A stretch of 64,000 nt of DNA from Candidatus Nitrotoga sp. CP45. GTDB lineage: Bacteria > Pseudomonadota > Gammaproteobacteria > Burkholderiales > Gallionellaceae. The DNA is taken from positions 30,366-94,365 of the forward strand of contig CAMCFJ010000007.1 in NCBI GenBank assembly GCA_945874105.1. The letters run 5' to 3'. The translations under genes and the position numbers were made by a program. This document shows, piece by piece, positions 16,241 to 28,102 of the stretch. Each line of letters opens with the position of its first letter. Positions within the stretch are counted from its first letter, which is position 1. The notes beneath the pieces were generated by a model that was given only the letters and a program-made list of their open reading frames with translations, was not told where the DNA came from and did not search any database.

Positions 16241-17692
16241 TTAATGCAACATTAATGACTTCTGCACCGCTACTGCGCACACCGTTATCAATGTGCTAGG
16301 CATGATACCCAAGGCCAATATCGCAAGCCCGTTAATGGAAATCAGCAGGCCGTTGTCAGGCTGGATGGAAATTTTGACATGGGTTTCAGGGGAATCGAAA
16401 TACATTAATTTGACGATACGCAGATAATAAAATGCGCCTATCAACGAGAACAACACCGCTATCACGGCAAGAGGAACGTGCCCGGCACCGACTACCGCCT
16501 GTAAAACAGAAAGTTTGGCGTAGAAGCCTGCCGTTGGTGGTACGCCTGCCATAGAGAACATTAATATGAGCATCATGAAAGCGAGCCAAGGGCTGCGCTG
16601 GTTAAGTCCCTTGAAGTCGTTGAGCATGTCAGCCTCGAAACCTTCACGCGATAGCAGCATGATCATGCCGAAACCACCAAGGCTCATTAACACATAAATC
16701 ACTACGTAGAACATGGCGGAACTATAACCATCAATGCCGCCGCTCAATACGCCTAGCAATAAAAATCCCATATGCGCGATGGTCGAGTAAGCCAGCATGC
16801 GCTTAAGGTTAGTCTGCGCAATAGCGGTAATGTTACCGATAGCCATGGACAGAACAGCGAGGATGGCTAGCATGCCAGACCAGTGCATTACCAGCGGTTG
16901 CAAGCCATCCACCAAAATTCGCATAACGAAAGCGAAGACGGCTAACTTGGGCGCGGAGCCGATCAGCATGGTTACAGCAGTGGGCGCACCATGGTAAACG
17001 TCCGGCACCCACATATGAAATGGAACGGCGCCCAGCTTGAAAGCAAGACCCGCCACCATGAATACCAAGCCGAATACTAGCAGTGCCTTGTTTTCCACGC
17101 CGTGCCTGATGGCATCGGAGACAGCCGCAACTCCAAGCGTACCGGTAGCGCCATACAACATGGACATTCCATACAACAGTAAGCCGGAAGCAAGTGCGCC
17201 TAGGATGAAATATTTCATCGCGGCTTCAGTGGCAGTGGCGGAATCGCGTTGTAGCGCGACCATCGCATACAGGCTGAGCGACAGCAATTCCAGCCCAATA
17301 TACAGAGTAATAAAGTGGCTAGCGGAAATCATCACCATCATGCCGAGCAGGGCAAATAATGTCAGCACCATGAATTCGCCCGTGAATAGTCCGCGCAATA
17401 TCAAATAGCTACGCGAATACACTAACACCATGGATACGGTCAGGTAGCTTAATAGTTTGAGTACGTCGGACATTAAATCGTCCACGAACATGTTGTTGAA
17501 CAGGTGGACCACGATTGGTTCATGGGTCGTCACGGTGATCAGTGCGCAACTTAGCAGAGTCAGTTGCACCAGTAAGTAGGTCAGCGTTTTGTTCGGGTCG
17601 GTGACAAACAGATCCACGATCAGGATCGAACTCGCCATCACCAGCAGAAAAATTTCTGCGTAGGCGGAGGATAAGGTGGACAAGTAACTCAT
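16241..17692 (-). CDS. nuoN: NADH-quinone oxidoreductase subunit N
   Basis: 483 residues, mostly membrane helices (about 14), of the Mrp-antiporter-like family that builds the proton-pumping arm of complex I. The start is set at the ATG giving [15 protein letters not shown], with an AGGAA site 5 bases upstream; an upstream in-frame start would add 14 polar residues. Segments such as [20 protein letters not shown] and [14 protein letters not shown] carry the family's buried Lys/His channel residues. It is the last gene of the nuo operon, 22 bases after nuoM and followed by a strong terminator. Confidence 0.97.
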   Translation of the reverse strand: MSYLSTLSSAYAEIFLLVMASSILIVDLFVTDPNKTLTYLLVQLTLLSCALITVTTHEPIVVHLFNNMFVDDLMSDVLKLLSYLTVSMVLVYSRSYLILRGLFTGEFMVLTLFALLGMMVMISASHFITLYIGLELLSLSLYAMVALQRDSATATEAAMKYFILGALASGLLLYGMSMLYGATGTLGVAAVSDAIRHGVENKALLVFGLVFMVAGLAFKLGAVPFHMWVPDVYHGAPTAVTMLIGSAPKLAVFAFVMRILVDGLQPLVMHWSGMLAILAVLSMAIGNITAIAQTNLKRMLAYSTIAHMGFLLLGVLSGGIDGYSSAMFYVVIYVLMSLGGFGMIMLLSREGFEADMLNDFKGLNQRSPWLAFMMLILMFSMAGVPPTAGFYAKLSVLQAVVGAGHVPLAVIAVLFSLIGAFYYLRIVKLMYFDSPETHVKISIQPDNGLLISINGLAILALGIMPSTLITVCAVAVQKSLMLH

Positions 17693-17714
17693 AAATTCCT
17701 CGGTTGGTGATAGC

Positions 17715-19199
17715 TTATAACTTGGAGCGGGCAATGTGTACCAGCAAGTCGTTCACGGATGCGTGCATGATTTCAGTGAATGGAAGTGGGTACAGGCCCA
17801 TGCCCAGCACAGTCAGTGCCAAAATAACGAACATCAGTTTTTCGCGCAAATTAATGTCGGTTAATTGCGCTACGTGCTGGTTGGCTACCGCGCCAAAAAT
17901 CACTCGCTTTACCATCCACAGCGTGTAGGCTGCGCCGAAAACCAGTATGGTGGCGGCAGTGAAGGCGTACCAGAAATTGACTTTGACCGCGCCCATTATC
18001 ACCATGAATTCACCGACAAAACCGCTGGTGCCGGGCAGCCCGACATTGGCCATGGCAAACAGTACAAAGAATGCGGCGAACACGGGCATTTTGTTGGCTA
18101 CGCCGCCATAGTCGGCGATATTGCGTGTGTGCATGCGGTCGTACAACACACCTATACACAGGAATAGCGCACCTGATATAAAGCCGTGCGAAATCATCTG
18201 TATCAGCGCGCCTTCCATGCCGTAGGCATTAAAAATGAAGAAACCCAACGTCACGAAACCCATATGCGAAATAGAAGAATACGCCACCAGTTTCTTCATG
18301 TCGGTTTGGGCCAATGCCACTAGTCCGATATAGACCACTGCGATCAGCGATAGCGCGATCATCACGCCCGTAAGGTAGTGGCTGGCATCCGGCACGATAG
18401 GCATGGAGAAACGAATAAAGCCGTACGCTCCAACTTTCAGCAGAATCGCCGCCAATACCACGGAGCCACCAGTAGGCGCTTCTACGTGGGCATCGGGCAA
18501 CCAGGTGTGCACCGGGAACATTGGTACTTTTACTGAGAATGCCATAAAGAAGGCAATGAATACCAGTATCTGCGCAGTCATCGGGATAGCCATCTGGTGG
18601 TAATCGAGAATCGAGAAGCTGCCACCGGAGTGGATGTACAGGTATAGCAGTGCAATCAGCATCAGCACCGAACCGAAAAAGGTATACAGGAAAAACTTGA
18701 CCGCCGCATACACGCGATTAGCGCCGCCCCATACACCGATAATAATGAACATCGGGATCAGCATGGATTCCCAGAATACATAGAACAGCACCGCGTCGAG
18801 CGAGGCGAATACGCCATTGACCAAGCCGGACATGACGAGGAATGCCGCAAGATATTGCGCTACACGTTTCTCTATTACCTTCCAGCCAGCGATCACGACC
18901 AGCGGAGTAAAGAAACTGTTAAGCAGGATGAACAGCACCGAAATGCCGTCTATGCCGAGGTGATAGTGAATGTTGAAATGGGTAACCCAGTCGTGAAACT
19001 CAACGAACTGCATGACGCTGGTCATCTTGTCAAAATTAACATACAGCGGAATAGTGACCAGAAAGCTAAGAATAGAACCAACCAGTGCGATGACCCGCGC
19101 TAACGGTGCATTGCGATCGTCGCCAGTAGCTAGAACCAGCAGACCAAAAATAATGGGCAGCCAGATAGCAACGCTTAATAGGGGAAATCCAAAAATCAT
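17715..19199 (-). CDS. nuoM: NADH-quinone oxidoreductase subunit M
   Basis: 494 residues, ~14 membrane helices, antiporter-like proton-pumping subunit. It contains the family's conserved helices: [18 protein letters not shown] (the key glutamate), [20 protein letters not shown], and [12 protein letters not shown]. It sits in the membrane arm between NuoL and NuoN. It is placed 30 bases after nuoL. Confidence 0.98.
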   Translation of the reverse strand: MIFGFPLLSVAIWLPIIFGLLVLATGDDRNAPLARVIALVGSILSFLVTIPLYVNFDKMTSVMQFVEFHDWVTHFNIHYHLGIDGISVLFILLNSFFTPLVVIAGWKVIEKRVAQYLAAFLVMSGLVNGVFASLDAVLFYVFWESMLIPMFIIIGVWGGANRVYAAVKFFLYTFFGSVLMLIALLYLYIHSGGSFSILDYHQMAIPMTAQILVFIAFFMAFSVKVPMFPVHTWLPDAHVEAPTGGSVVLAAILLKVGAYGFIRFSMPIVPDASHYLTGVMIALSLIAVVYIGLVALAQTDMKKLVAYSSISHMGFVTLGFFIFNAYGMEGALIQMISHGFISGALFLCIGVLYDRMHTRNIADYGGVANKMPVFAAFFVLFAMANVGLPGTSGFVGEFMVIMGAVKVNFWYAFTAATILVFGAAYTLWMVKRVIFGAVANQHVAQLTDINLREKLMFVILALTVLGMGLYPLPFTEIMHASVNDLLVHIARSKL

Positions 19200-19229
19200 G
19201 CTTGTTCCTTCAGTTTCTCGCTGTGCATA

Positions 19230-21275
19230 TTATTCGAACCAAGTGCGTATCGTAAGCAGCAGAAATACGCCGATAATCATGGAAAACGCATAGTGGTAGA
19301 TGTAACCGGTTTGAATGCGGCGCAACGCGTTGGAGAACATGCCGACCAAACGTGCAGTGCCGTTTACCATTAAGCCATCAATCAATTTTATATCGCCAAA
19401 TTTCCATAAGCAGCGGCTCGTCTTACGAGCACCAGAGGCAAAGAACCAATCATTGAAACGGTCAAAGTAATATTTGTTGTCCAGCACTGTATAAATGAAG
19501 CTAAATTTATGTTTGATCGCACCAGGAATACTGGGAATTTTCAGGTAAAAAACCCACGCCATAACTACTCCGGCTAATGCCAGCCAGAATGGCAAAGAAG
19601 TGAGCCCATGTATGGTCATGGCCCAAGCGCCGTGGAACTCGTGCCTCAGTTCTTCCATAGACCGGTGCAGCTCGTGGTTGATAAAAATAGCCCCCTTGAA
19701 ATAGTCGCCAAACAACATCGGCTCGATAGTAAGGTAACCAATGATCACAGAAGGAATTGCAAGCATCACCAACGGCAACCAGACTACCCATGAGGTTTCG
19801 TGCGGCTTCTGGCCTGGAGCTAAACCATGATGATCGTCGTGCGCAACATGGGTGTCAGCATGGTCGTCGTGAGTTGTATTTTGCGAGCCATGTGCAACAG
19901 CATGAGCTTTGCCGAAACGCTCTTTGCCATGAAACACCAGGAAATACAAACGGAACGAATAGAAGGCAGTAACGAAAACGCCAGCCACCACTGCAAAGTA
20001 GGCAAAGCCGGAGCCGGGAAGATGTGACAACGCCACCGCTTCGATAATGCTGTCCTTGGAATAGAAACCGGATAGGAACGGCGTTCCAATTAATGCCAGC
20101 GAGCCGATCAGAAAGGTAAACCAAGTGATCGGCATGTACTTACGCAAGCCTCCCATCTGGCGGATGTCCTGGACATGATGCATGGCGATGATCACTGAAC
20201 CAGCGGCGAGGAAAAGCAACGCCTTGAAAAAAGCGTGGGTCATTAGATGAAAAATTGCCACCGAATAAGCAGAAGCGCCTAGCGCTACCGTCATGTAGCC
20301 TAGTTGTGACAGCGTGGAATAGGCCACCACACGCTTGATGTCGTTCTGGATAATGCCGAGGAAGCCCATGAACAGCGCGGTAATTGCGCCGATCACCATT
20401 ACAAAGGATAACGCAGTATCGGACAGTTCAAACAGCGGTGACATGCGCGCCACCATAAAGATTCCGGCGGTCACCATAGTCGCAGCGTGGATCAGTGCGG
20501 AAATCGGAGTAGGACCCTCCATCGAGTCCGGCAGCCAGACATGCAGTGGAAACTGCGCCGATTTACCCATCGCACCAATGAACAGCAGGATGCAGATAGC
20601 GCTAATCACATTCCACGATACACCTGGGATAGGCGCCATGTCGTTGGCGTAAAGGTGCGAGCTGGCAAACACTGCCGCATAATCCAGTGTGCCAAACACC
20701 ATCAGCACCAAGCCTATGCCGAGCAAGAAACCGAAATCCCCCACACGGTTGACCAGGAAAGCTTTAAGGTTGGCGTAAGTCGCCGTGGGGCGTGTGTACC
20801 AAAAGCCAATCAATAAATAAGAAACTAAACCCACCGCTTCCCAGCCAAAAAACAGCTGGAGAAAATTATTGGCCATCACCAGCATTAGCATGGCGAAGGT
20901 AAACAACGAAATATAACTGAAGAAGCGTTGATAGCCAGCATCTTCTGCCATATAACCTATAGTATAAATATGCACCATCAGGGATACGAAAGTCACCACC
21001 AGCATCATCATTACAGTCAGGCGGTCAATCAGGAAACCGACCTCGAATCGCGTATCACCCGCAGTCATCCATTGATAAACTGAGCCGTTGAATGTATGTC
21101 CTGCCATGACATCCTGAAAAATCAGCAGTGAGGCACCGAAAGACGTAGCCACCAGCAGGATGGTAATGCGATGCGTCCATGTACGCCCCAGTACTTTGCC
21201 AAACAAACCGGCGAGTATTGCGCCAACCAAGGGAGCCAAAGGAACCAGCAAATACAGATTTTCCATAGTACTCAT
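19230..21275 (-). CDS. nuoL: NADH-quinone oxidoreductase subunit L
   Basis: 681 residues, the distal antiporter-like pump of complex I with about 16 helices. It has the long amphipathic lateral helix and last membrane segment at the C-terminus (ending GVFLLLTIRTWFE). Diagnostic stretches are LFFGWEAVGLVSYLLIGFWY, FPLHVWLPDSMEGPTPISAL and STLSQLGYMTVALGA. A His/Asp-rich loop (about 460-490, many HDDHADTHVAHDD-like residues) is unusual and could bind metal, or is simply a variable loop. Start ATG 21275, with a second ATG 3 codons on. Confidence 0.98.
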   Translation of the reverse strand: MSTMENLYLLVPLAPLVGAILAGLFGKVLGRTWTHRITILLVATSFGASLLIFQDVMAGHTFNGSVYQWMTAGDTRFEVGFLIDRLTVMMMLVVTFVSLMVHIYTIGYMAEDAGYQRFFSYISLFTFAMLMLVMANNFLQLFFGWEAVGLVSYLLIGFWYTRPTATYANLKAFLVNRVGDFGFLLGIGLVLMVFGTLDYAAVFASSHLYANDMAPIPGVSWNVISAICILLFIGAMGKSAQFPLHVWLPDSMEGPTPISALIHAATMVTAGIFMVARMSPLFELSDTALSFVMVIGAITALFMGFLGIIQNDIKRVVAYSTLSQLGYMTVALGASAYSVAIFHLMTHAFFKALLFLAAGSVIIAMHHVQDIRQMGGLRKYMPITWFTFLIGSLALIGTPFLSGFYSKDSIIEAVALSHLPGSGFAYFAVVAGVFVTAFYSFRLYFLVFHGKERFGKAHAVAHGSQNTTHDDHADTHVAHDDHHGLAPGQKPHETSWVVWLPLVMLAIPSVIIGYLTIEPMLFGDYFKGAIFINHELHRSMEELRHEFHGAWAMTIHGLTSLPFWLALAGVVMAWVFYLKIPSIPGAIKHKFSFIYTVLDNKYYFDRFNDWFFASGARKTSRCLWKFGDIKLIDGLMVNGTARLVGMFSNALRRIQTGYIYHYAFSMIIGVFLLLTIRTWFE

Positions 21276-21283
21276 TTGCGCTG

Positions 21284-21595
21284 TTAACCTTTCAAGCTGC
21301 CGAGATCATCTACGTTGATGGTACGCAGGTTACGAAATAACACTATTAGAATCGCCAAGCCGATTGCTGCTTCAGCGGCAGCAACGGTGAGGATAAAGAA
21401 CACGAATATTTGCCCGGATATGTCATTCAGATAATGTGAAAACGCGACAAAATTTGTATTTACCGCGAGCAGCATTAACTCAATTGACATCAACAGTACG
21501 ATGATATTCTTGCGGTTCAGAAAAATACCCACCACGCCAATAGCAAACAATATTGCACCGAATACTAAATAATGCGACAAACTCAAGTTCAACAT
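21284..21595 (-). CDS. nuoK: NADH-quinone oxidoreductase subunit K
   Basis: 103 residues with three membrane helices, the usual NuoK size. The two conserved membrane glutamates are visible in [13 protein letters not shown] and [13 protein letters not shown]; they form part of the proton path near the quinone-coupling region. It is encoded 8 bases before nuoL. Confidence 0.98.
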   Translation of the reverse strand: MLNLSLSHYLVFGAILFAIGVVGIFLNRKNIIVLLMSIELMLLAVNTNFVAFSHYLNDISGQIFVFFILTVAAAEAAIGLAILIVLFRNLRTINVDDLGSLKG

Positions 21596-21638
21596 ATACC
21601 TTCCTTTGTAGCAATGATGCAGTGGTAAATTTCATCAC

Positions 21639-22259
21639 CTACTGCGCGCTGTCCTCTTTACCTTCCGCCACCCCCGATATAATGCGAAGGCGGTCTGCTT
21701 TTTTCACCAGCACCTGCTTATTTGGTTCCTGTGATTTAACATCCTTACGACGTCGCAACGTAAGCGCGATAGCAGCTACAATCGCCACTAACAGAAGTAC
21801 CGCCGCCAGTTCAAATGGATAAACATAATCGGTGTAAATCAAACGTCCAAGTTCTTTGGTATTGCTGTAATTGGCGGCGTGCTTGACCAGATGTGCACCC
21901 GTTTCAGCAGTCTGGCGGTTGCCCAGTACCCATATCATCTGGAACACCATGATGACAGCCAGCACGGCGCCGAATGGAAACCAGCGCCAGAAGCCTTCGC
22001 GCAACTCCTCCAGATTGATGTCCAGCATCATTACCACAAACAGAAAGAGAACCATCACCGCGCCGACATACACTAGGACAAGGGTAATGGCCAGGAACTC
22101 CGCTTCCAGTAATATCCAGATGCCAGCTGAACTACAAAAAGCCAACACCAGAAACAATGCAGCATGTACCGGGTTGCGTGCAGTAATTACGCGCAACGCG
22201 GCAAGCACGGTAATTGCAGCGAACATATAAAAAACTAATGTATTAAAACTCATCAACAT
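21639..22259 (-). CDS. nuoJ: NADH-quinone oxidoreductase subunit J
   Basis: 206 residues with five membrane helices and a charged cytoplasmic tail (LRRRKDVKSQEPNKQVLVKK). The third helix VLVYVGAVMVLFLFVVMML contains the pi-bulge region typical of NuoJ. Start may be ATG 22259 or the ATG two codons later. The tail after residue ~175 is longer than in many homologues. Confidence 0.97.
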   Translation of the reverse strand: MLMSFNTLVFYMFAAITVLAALRVITARNPVHAALFLVLAFCSSAGIWILLEAEFLAITLVLVYVGAVMVLFLFVVMMLDINLEELREGFWRWFPFGAVLAVIMVFQMIWVLGNRQTAETGAHLVKHAANYSNTKELGRLIYTDYVYPFELAAVLLLVAIVAAIALTLRRRKDVKSQEPNKQVLVKKADRLRIISGVAEGKEDSAQ

Positions 22260-22339
22260 ATTCTCAAACCTTTAACTGTGTTTGGAACCATGAAGGTCAC
22301 CAATATAAATCCTGGAATGACACTCATTTAAAGATGCTC

Positions 22340-22828
22340 TTAACGGAATTTTGCGTCCGATGCCCTGTCCTTGGCAATTTGCGCTTCATGTTTTTCACCC
22401 ACGGCCAGCAACATCGATTTGGTGTAGTACAGGTCACTGCGCTTCTCACCGTGGTACTCCAGAACGCGAGTTTCTACAATGGCATCCACCGGACAAGATT
22501 CTTCGCATAGCCCGCAAAAAATACACTTGACCAAATCGATGTCATAGCGCGTGGTCCGGCGCGTGCCATCATCGCGCTCTTCGGTTTCAATATGGATAGC
22601 CATCGCCGGACATACCGCTTCGCATAATTTACAGCCAATACAGCGCTCTTCACCATTAGCATAGCGACGTTGCGCATGCAGGCCACGAAAACGAAAACCT
22701 TGTGGCGTTTTTTCTTCCGGAAACTGCACCGTGATTTTGCGCGCGAAAAAATGTCGCCCGGTCAAGGCCATGCCTTTCACTAGCTCCAGCAACAGGAAAG
22801 TTTTAAAGAAATTTGTGATCTTTTCCAT
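22340..22828 (-). CDS. nuoI: NADH-quinone oxidoreductase subunit I
   Basis: 162 residues. Two 4Fe-4S motifs, [12 protein letters not shown] and [12 protein letters not shown], bind clusters N6a and N6b that pass electrons from NuoG to NuoB. An N-terminal amphipathic helix ([18 protein letters not shown]) docks it on the membrane arm. It is encoded 20 bases after nuoH. Confidence 0.98.
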   Translation of the reverse strand: MEKITNFFKTFLLLELVKGMALTGRHFFARKITVQFPEEKTPQGFRFRGLHAQRRYANGEERCIGCKLCEAVCPAMAIHIETEERDDGTRRTTRYDIDLVKCIFCGLCEESCPVDAIVETRVLEYHGEKRSDLYYTKSMLLAVGEKHEAQIAKDRASDAKFR

Positions 22829-22848
22829 TTTTTATATCCTTGACTGTT

Positions 22849-23889
22849 TTACCACAGCCAATAGGGAGTTTGCATCCAGGCACCAAGTACCACTACCCAG
22901 ACCAGCGTGAGAGGAATAAAGACCTTCCAACCCAAACGCATTAACTGATCGTAGCGATAGCGTGGGAAGGTGGCACGGAACCATAAAAACAGGAACAATA
23001 TAAAGGACGTTTTGGCTAGTAGCCAGAAAATTCCCGGTAGCAAATTAAATGGAGCAATGTCAAACGGAGGCAGCCAACCGCCAAGAAACATAATCGCGGT
23101 GAGTATCGCTATCATAATCATGTTGGCGTATTCGGCCAGGAAAAATAGCGCAAACGCCATTCCGGAATATTCTACGTGGAAGCCGGCTACAATTTCAGAC
23201 TCACCTTCGGCCATGTCAAAGGGCGCACGATTGGTTTCTGCTACACCTGAGATAAAGTACACCACGAACATCGGGAACAACGGGATGAAATACCAGCCGA
23301 ACAGCCCCACGCTGCTTTTTTGACCAAGCACTATGTCACCCAAATTCATGCTCTGTGAAACCATTAGCACACAGACCAAGGCAAAACCCATGGGGATTTC
23401 GTAGGACACAATCTGTGCGGCCGAGCGCAATGAACCAATGAAGGCATATTTGGAGTTGGATGCCCAACCCGCGATGATTATGCCGTACACGCCAAGTGAC
23501 GTCATCGCCAGGATATAGAGCAGGCCTGCATTGACGTTAGCCAACACCAGGCCATCGGCAAACGGGATTACTGCCCAAGCCGCCAAAGCAGGCGTCAGCG
23601 CAAGGATGGGCGCGATTATGAACAGAAATTTATTCGATCCGGACGGGATGATGATTTCTTTGAGCAGCAGTTTGAGACCATCGGCGAGCGGTTGTAGCAG
23701 TCCAAAATAACCAACCCGATTAGGACCAATACGTACCTGCATATAGCCTATCACCTTGCGTTCTGCCAGAGTCAGATACGCTACGGTCAGCATGATAGGT
23801 ACAACAATGACCAGGATTTTGACCACTGTCCAGATTGGCAGCCAAGCCACGCCAAGCAGGTTTTGCAAGTATTGCAGTAGCTCCGTCAT
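22849..23889 (-). CDS. nuoH: NADH-quinone oxidoreductase subunit H
   Basis: 346 residues, about 8-9 membrane helices; it forms the quinone tunnel with NuoB and NuoD. Hallmarks: [20 protein letters not shown] and the acidic loop [20 protein letters not shown]. Its start overlaps the nuoG stop by 4 bases (ATGA), implying coupled translation. Confidence 0.98.
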   Translation of the reverse strand: MTELLQYLQNLLGVAWLPIWTVVKILVIVVPIMLTVAYLTLAERKVIGYMQVRIGPNRVGYFGLLQPLADGLKLLLKEIIIPSGSNKFLFIIAPILALTPALAAWAVIPFADGLVLANVNAGLLYILAMTSLGVYGIIIAGWASNSKYAFIGSLRSAAQIVSYEIPMGFALVCVLMVSQSMNLGDIVLGQKSSVGLFGWYFIPLFPMFVVYFISGVAETNRAPFDMAEGESEIVAGFHVEYSGMAFALFFLAEYANMIMIAILTAIMFLGGWLPPFDIAPFNLLPGIFWLLAKTSFILFLFLWFRATFPRYRYDQLMRLGWKVFIPLTLVWVVVLGAWMQTPYWLW

Positions 23890-26240
23890 GCGCGCTCCAC
23901 CATAATAGATCCAAACATTTCGCCCAGTTCGGCCGTTACAGCATGACCTGCGGCCACGCGCACTACGCCATGCGGCAAACTGTCATCTGCGATTACAGAT
24001 AGCCGCGCACTGCCATGTCCTTGCGTTAATTTGATCATTTCACCAGACTGCAGGTTGAGTTTCTTCAGTTCCACGCTATGCATCAGCGCACGCGGAGTGG
24101 CGGCATCGCGGGTTTTTTGTAGCGAAGCGGCGCGGCGCACAATGGCGTCAGTGGCATAGATCGGCACATCGCTGACGCGCTGTAAGCCAGCAATATTCCA
24201 AGTTGCCGCTTGCGCTGGCACACCATGCAAGACGTTGCCAAGTTTGGCAGGCAGGTCTGTGCCGACCAGCACTTCATCGCGAACTGCTTCGCTGTTGTTG
24301 TAATCAAAACCGGGTATATCAAGCATGTTTCCCAAGACGCGGAGCACCTTCCATGCCGGACGCGCCTCGCCTAATGGCTGGACTGTGCCCTTGAAGCTTT
24401 GCGCACGCCCTTCTGAACTGATAAAAGTTCCGGAGGTTTCAGTAAATGGAGTAATCGGTAATAACACATCGGCGTATTCGGTAGCATGGTGTTTGTAAGC
24501 GCTCAACGCCACAACCATATCTGCGGCGCCCATCGCAGCTAATGCTTGCTGCGGGTTCTGCATATCCAGTTCCGCTTCGACATTCAGCAAGATATAAGCT
24601 TTGCGCGGCGCAGCCAGCATTGCGGAGGCATTCATACCATGTTCAGTGCCCGCGAATGGCACCGCTTGTGCCAAATATCCGCCCACACTGTTGGCTGCTT
24701 CGCCGAAGAAGCCAAATGTTGCTCCGCAAAGCGCGGCAATGTGCTGCGCCAGCAGTTGCAGTTGAGACGCATGTGGATGTTGCTGCGCGAAGTTGCCAAA
24801 AAAAACTGCAACACGCTCACCGCTGGCAAGACTGTCTGCCATTGCCTGCGCGATGGCAGACGGCGTGACAGACTGTATGACCTGTTGCACGTTAGTATCC
24901 AGAGTAACTTGCTTGGCTGTGGCCAACGCCTTCAGCACTTGCGCCAATACCGTAGCCATTTCGGTCGGTGCAACGATTTCTTTGTTGGCGATGGGCATCA
25001 GTAGATCGTCATCGGTAGCATGTATCAGATTAACTTGCGCCCCCCACTTCGTTGCCTGACGCACGCGTGACGCCAGCAGCGGATGGTCTTTGCGCAAGAA
25101 ACTGCCCACCAGCAGGAAGCGGTCCACAAGATTAATATCTGCCACTGCCATCCCTAGCCAAGGTGCACCAGGCTGCTTGTTGTCGGCGCTGAAATCAGAC
25201 TGCCGCAGACGGAAATCCACGTTATGACTGCCTAAGCCGCGCACCAGTTTCTGCAATAAATAAAGCTCTTCCAGAGTGGAATGTGGCGTGGCTAACGCGC
25301 CTATATTTTCCGCACCCTTTTCATGAGCAATTTGGCGCAACCCGTTAGCCACATACTCCAGCGCGACTTGCCACTCCACTTCCAGCCATTTCCCGTCCTG
25401 CTTGATCATCGGCTTGGTAAGTCGCTCAGCTGAGTTTAACCCTTCGTAGCTAAAGCGATCTTTGTCGGATAGCCAGCACTCATTGACTTCTTCATTCTCA
25501 ATTGGCAACACACGCATCACACGGTTGTTTTTGACTTGCACCGCCAGGTTGGAACCCAAGCTATCATGCGGACTAATAGATTTACGGCGCGATAGTTCCC
25601 AAGTGCGGGCACTATAGCGGAATGGTTTGCTGGTGAGCGCGCCGACCGGGCAGAGGTCTATCATGTTACCGGACAGTTCGGAATCAACTGTATCGGACAT
25701 GAAGGCCATAATTTCCGCATGTTCACCTCGAAAAGCTTGTCCCAGTTCCATCGCACCACCAATTTCGATGCCGAAACGCACGCAACGGGTACAGTTGATA
25801 CAGCGACTCATCTCTTCGGCAGCCACCAAGGGGCCGATGTCCTTGTGCAACACAACGCGTTTCTCTTCTTGATAACGTGAGGCGCTGCCACCATAGCCGA
25901 CCGCTAGATCCTGTAACTCGCATTCCCCGCCCTGATCGCATATCGGGCAATCCAATGGATGATTAATCAGCAAGAATTCCATTACGCCTTTTTGCGCTTT
26001 CACAGCTTGTTCGGAGGCCGTAAAAACTTTCATGCCTTCGGCTACCGGCGTGGCACAAGCGGGCAGGGGCTTAGGTGCCTTTTCTATCTGCACCAAACAC
26101 ATGCGGCAATTAGCTGCGATGGATAATTTCTTGTGGTAACAAAAGTGGGGAATATAAATACCCAGCTGATGCGCCGCATCTATCACGGAGCATCCGTTTT
26201 CCACCTCAATGTGCTTGCCGTCAATTTCAATGTTGATCAT
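23886..26240 (-). CDS. nuoG: NADH-quinone oxidoreductase subunit G
   Basis: 784 residues. The N-terminal ferredoxin part has the 2Fe-2S cysteines ([19 protein letters not shown]). The His-Cys cluster N5 motif is [14 protein letters not shown] and the N4 cysteines are in [11 protein letters not shown] plus [14 protein letters not shown] molybdopterin-oxidoreductase-like fold without catalytic role fills the rest. It relays electrons from NuoF to NuoI. Start ATG 26240, 14 bases after nuoF. Confidence 0.97.
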   Translation of the reverse strand: MINIEIDGKHIEVENGCSVIDAAHQLGIYIPHFCYHKKLSIAANCRMCLVQIEKAPKPLPACATPVAEGMKVFTASEQAVKAQKGVMEFLLINHPLDCPICDQGGECELQDLAVGYGGSASRYQEEKRVVLHKDIGPLVAAEEMSRCINCTRCVRFGIEIGGAMELGQAFRGEHAEIMAFMSDTVDSELSGNMIDLCPVGALTSKPFRYSARTWELSRRKSISPHDSLGSNLAVQVKNNRVMRVLPIENEEVNECWLSDKDRFSYEGLNSAERLTKPMIKQDGKWLEVEWQVALEYVANGLRQIAHEKGAENIGALATPHSTLEELYLLQKLVRGLGSHNVDFRLRQSDFSADNKQPGAPWLGMAVADINLVDRFLLVGSFLRKDHPLLASRVRQATKWGAQVNLIHATDDDLLMPIANKEIVAPTEMATVLAQVLKALATAKQVTLDTNVQQVIQSVTPSAIAQAMADSLASGERVAVFFGNFAQQHPHASQLQLLAQHIAALCGATFGFFGEAANSVGGYLAQAVPFAGTEHGMNASAMLAAPRKAYILLNVEAELDMQNPQQALAAMGAADMVVALSAYKHHATEYADVLLPITPFTETSGTFISSEGRAQSFKGTVQPLGEARPAWKVLRVLGNMLDIPGFDYNNSEAVRDEVLVGTDLPAKLGNVLHGVPAQAATWNIAGLQRVSDVPIYATDAIVRRAASLQKTRDAATPRALMHSVELKKLNLQSGEMIKLTQGHGSARLSVIADDSLPHGVVRVAAGHAVTAELGEMFGSIMVERA

Positions 26241-26254
26241 TGCTCACCTAACCG

Positions 26255-27526
26255 TCAGTCTTGCACCAAACAACGCTTGTGTTCGATGTGATATTCAAAC
26301 TCGCTACGGAAATGCTTAAGGAAGCCCTGCACCGGCCAGGCGGCGGCATCACCAAGCGCGCAAATTGTGCGGCCGGCAATGTTCTCGCACAGGTCAAGCA
26401 ATAGATCCAGGTCTTCCGGGCGTCCTTCCCCTTTTTCGATGCGGTGTATGATCCGGTATAACCAGCCAGTACCTTCACGGCATGGCGTGCATTGGCCGCA
26501 TGATTCTTCAAAATAAAAGTAGGACAGGCGCTCCAGTGCGCGCACCATGCAGGTAGTGTCGTCCATGATGATAATCGCACCTGTGCCCAGCATGGAACCT
26601 GCCTTGGCGACGGAATCATAGTCCATGTCGAGATCCATCATGATCTCGCCAGGTAACACCGGCATGGAAGATCCGCCGGGTATGCAGGCCTTCAGCTTAC
26701 GGCCACCGCGCATACCACCGGCCATTTCAAGCAACGTTTTGAACGGCGTTCCAAGCGGAACCTCGAAATTTCCTGGTTTGTTAACGTGGCCGGAAATGGA
26801 AAACAATTTAATTCCGCCATTGTTCGGCCTGCCTAGCTCAAGGAAATTTTGCCCGCCGTTATTTATAATGTAAGGAATGCTGGCGAAGGTCTCGGTGTTG
26901 TTAATGGTGGTCGGCTTGCCATATAAACCGAAACTTGCCGGAAATGGTGGCTTGAAACGCGGCTGACCTTTTTTTCCTTCGAGTGATTCGAGCAATGCAG
27001 TTTCTTCGCCACAAATGTAGGCGCCATAGCCCAGATGATTATGTAGCTCGAAACTGAAATCGCTGCCTAGAATATTGTTGCCCAGATAGCCCGCCGCACG
27101 CGCTTCTTCGCCAGCCGCCTCCATGCGTTCATAAGCCTCAAAAATCTCGCCGTGTATATAGTTGTAGCCTACCTTGACGCCCATGGCATAGGCGGCGATA
27201 GCCATGCCTTCAATGAGAATGTGCGGGTTGTAGCGCAGAATATCTCTGTCCTTGAAGGTACCCGGCTCGCCCTCATCAGAGTTGCACACCAGATATTTAT
27301 CGCCTTCGTAGTTGCGTGGCATAAAGCTCCATTTAAGGCCGGTAGGAAAACCGGCACCTCCGCGACCGCGCAGGCCGGAACTCTTGACCTCGGCGATGAT
27401 GGATTCGGGCGTCATCTTTTCCGCCAGAATTTTGCGCAGCGCCTGGTAGCCACCCACTTTGAGGTAATTTTCCAGCGTCCATGGCTGGTCGAAATGCAGG
27501 GTATTAAGAAGAATTGAAGTGCTCAT
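26255..27526 (-). CDS. nuoF: NADH-quinone oxidoreductase subunit F (NADH/FMN-binding)
   Basis: 423 residues. NADH and FMN sites are visible ([16 protein letters not shown] and [15 protein letters not shown]), as is the N3 4Fe-4S motif [12 protein letters not shown] with the later cysteine in [12 protein letters not shown]. This is the entry point for electrons from NADH. Its start overlaps the nuoE stop by 4 bases. Confidence 0.98.
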   Translation of the reverse strand: MSTSILLNTLHFDQPWTLENYLKVGGYQALRKILAEKMTPESIIAEVKSSGLRGRGGAGFPTGLKWSFMPRNYEGDKYLVCNSDEGEPGTFKDRDILRYNPHILIEGMAIAAYAMGVKVGYNYIHGEIFEAYERMEAAGEEARAAGYLGNNILGSDFSFELHNHLGYGAYICGEETALLESLEGKKGQPRFKPPFPASFGLYGKPTTINNTETFASIPYIINNGGQNFLELGRPNNGGIKLFSISGHVNKPGNFEVPLGTPFKTLLEMAGGMRGGRKLKACIPGGSSMPVLPGEIMMDLDMDYDSVAKAGSMLGTGAIIIMDDTTCMVRALERLSYFYFEESCGQCTPCREGTGWLYRIIHRIEKGEGRPEDLDLLLDLCENIAGRTICALGDAAAWPVQGFLKHFRSEFEYHIEHKRCLVQD

Positions 27527-28005
27527 TCCTTATCCAATTCCGCCAGAATTTGATCGATCTTTTCTTTAGTGAGATGACCGCACGTCTTTTTGTTGTTGAT
27601 CATAAATAGCGGTGCTTCATCACAGACGTTCTGGCACTCGCCTTCGCGCAGGCCGAACTTACCGTCAGCGGTCACTTCGCCCACTCCGATACCGAGCTTG
27701 CTCTTGATATAGCTCAATGTTTCCATGGCTCCCACCAATTGGCAGGACAGATTGGTACACACAGTGAGTGTGTGCCGTCCCATGGGCTTGAGGTTATACA
27801 TATTGTAGAAAGTCGCTACCTCATAGACACTCATCTGCGGCATGCCGAGATAGGCCGCAACATCGGCCATGTCTGCGGTGTCTATCCAGCCCTTTTCATC
27901 TTGCACGAAACGCAATGCAGACATAACTGCAGACTGCTTCCGATCGGGCGGATATTTTTTCAGCTCATGGTCTGTTTTTGCTCGAACTTGCTCGGATAAC
28001 ATCAA
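27523..28005 (-). CDS. nuoE: NADH-quinone oxidoreductase subunit E
   Basis: 160 residues, thioredoxin-like 2Fe-2S subunit. The cluster N1a cysteines are C-T-N-L-S-C ([11 protein letters not shown]) and C-x3-C (CQNVCDEAP). An N-terminal helical bundle ([20 protein letters not shown]) is typical. It partners NuoF in the NADH dehydrogenase module. Confidence 0.98.
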   Translation of the reverse strand: MMLSEQVRAKTDHELKKYPPDRKQSAVMSALRFVQDEKGWIDTADMADVAAYLGMPQMSVYEVATFYNMYNLKPMGRHTLTVCTNLSCQLVGAMETLSYIKSKLGIGVGEVTADGKFGLREGECQNVCDEAPLFMINNKKTCGHLTKEKIDQILAELDKE

Positions 28006-28102
28006 AGAACCTCTAAAAATGCCGTTATCATAAAAGCGGAAATCCGGCTTTTCGATGGGGCGTTCACGGGAATGACGAATTCATAATTACTTGAGGTATC
28101 CA

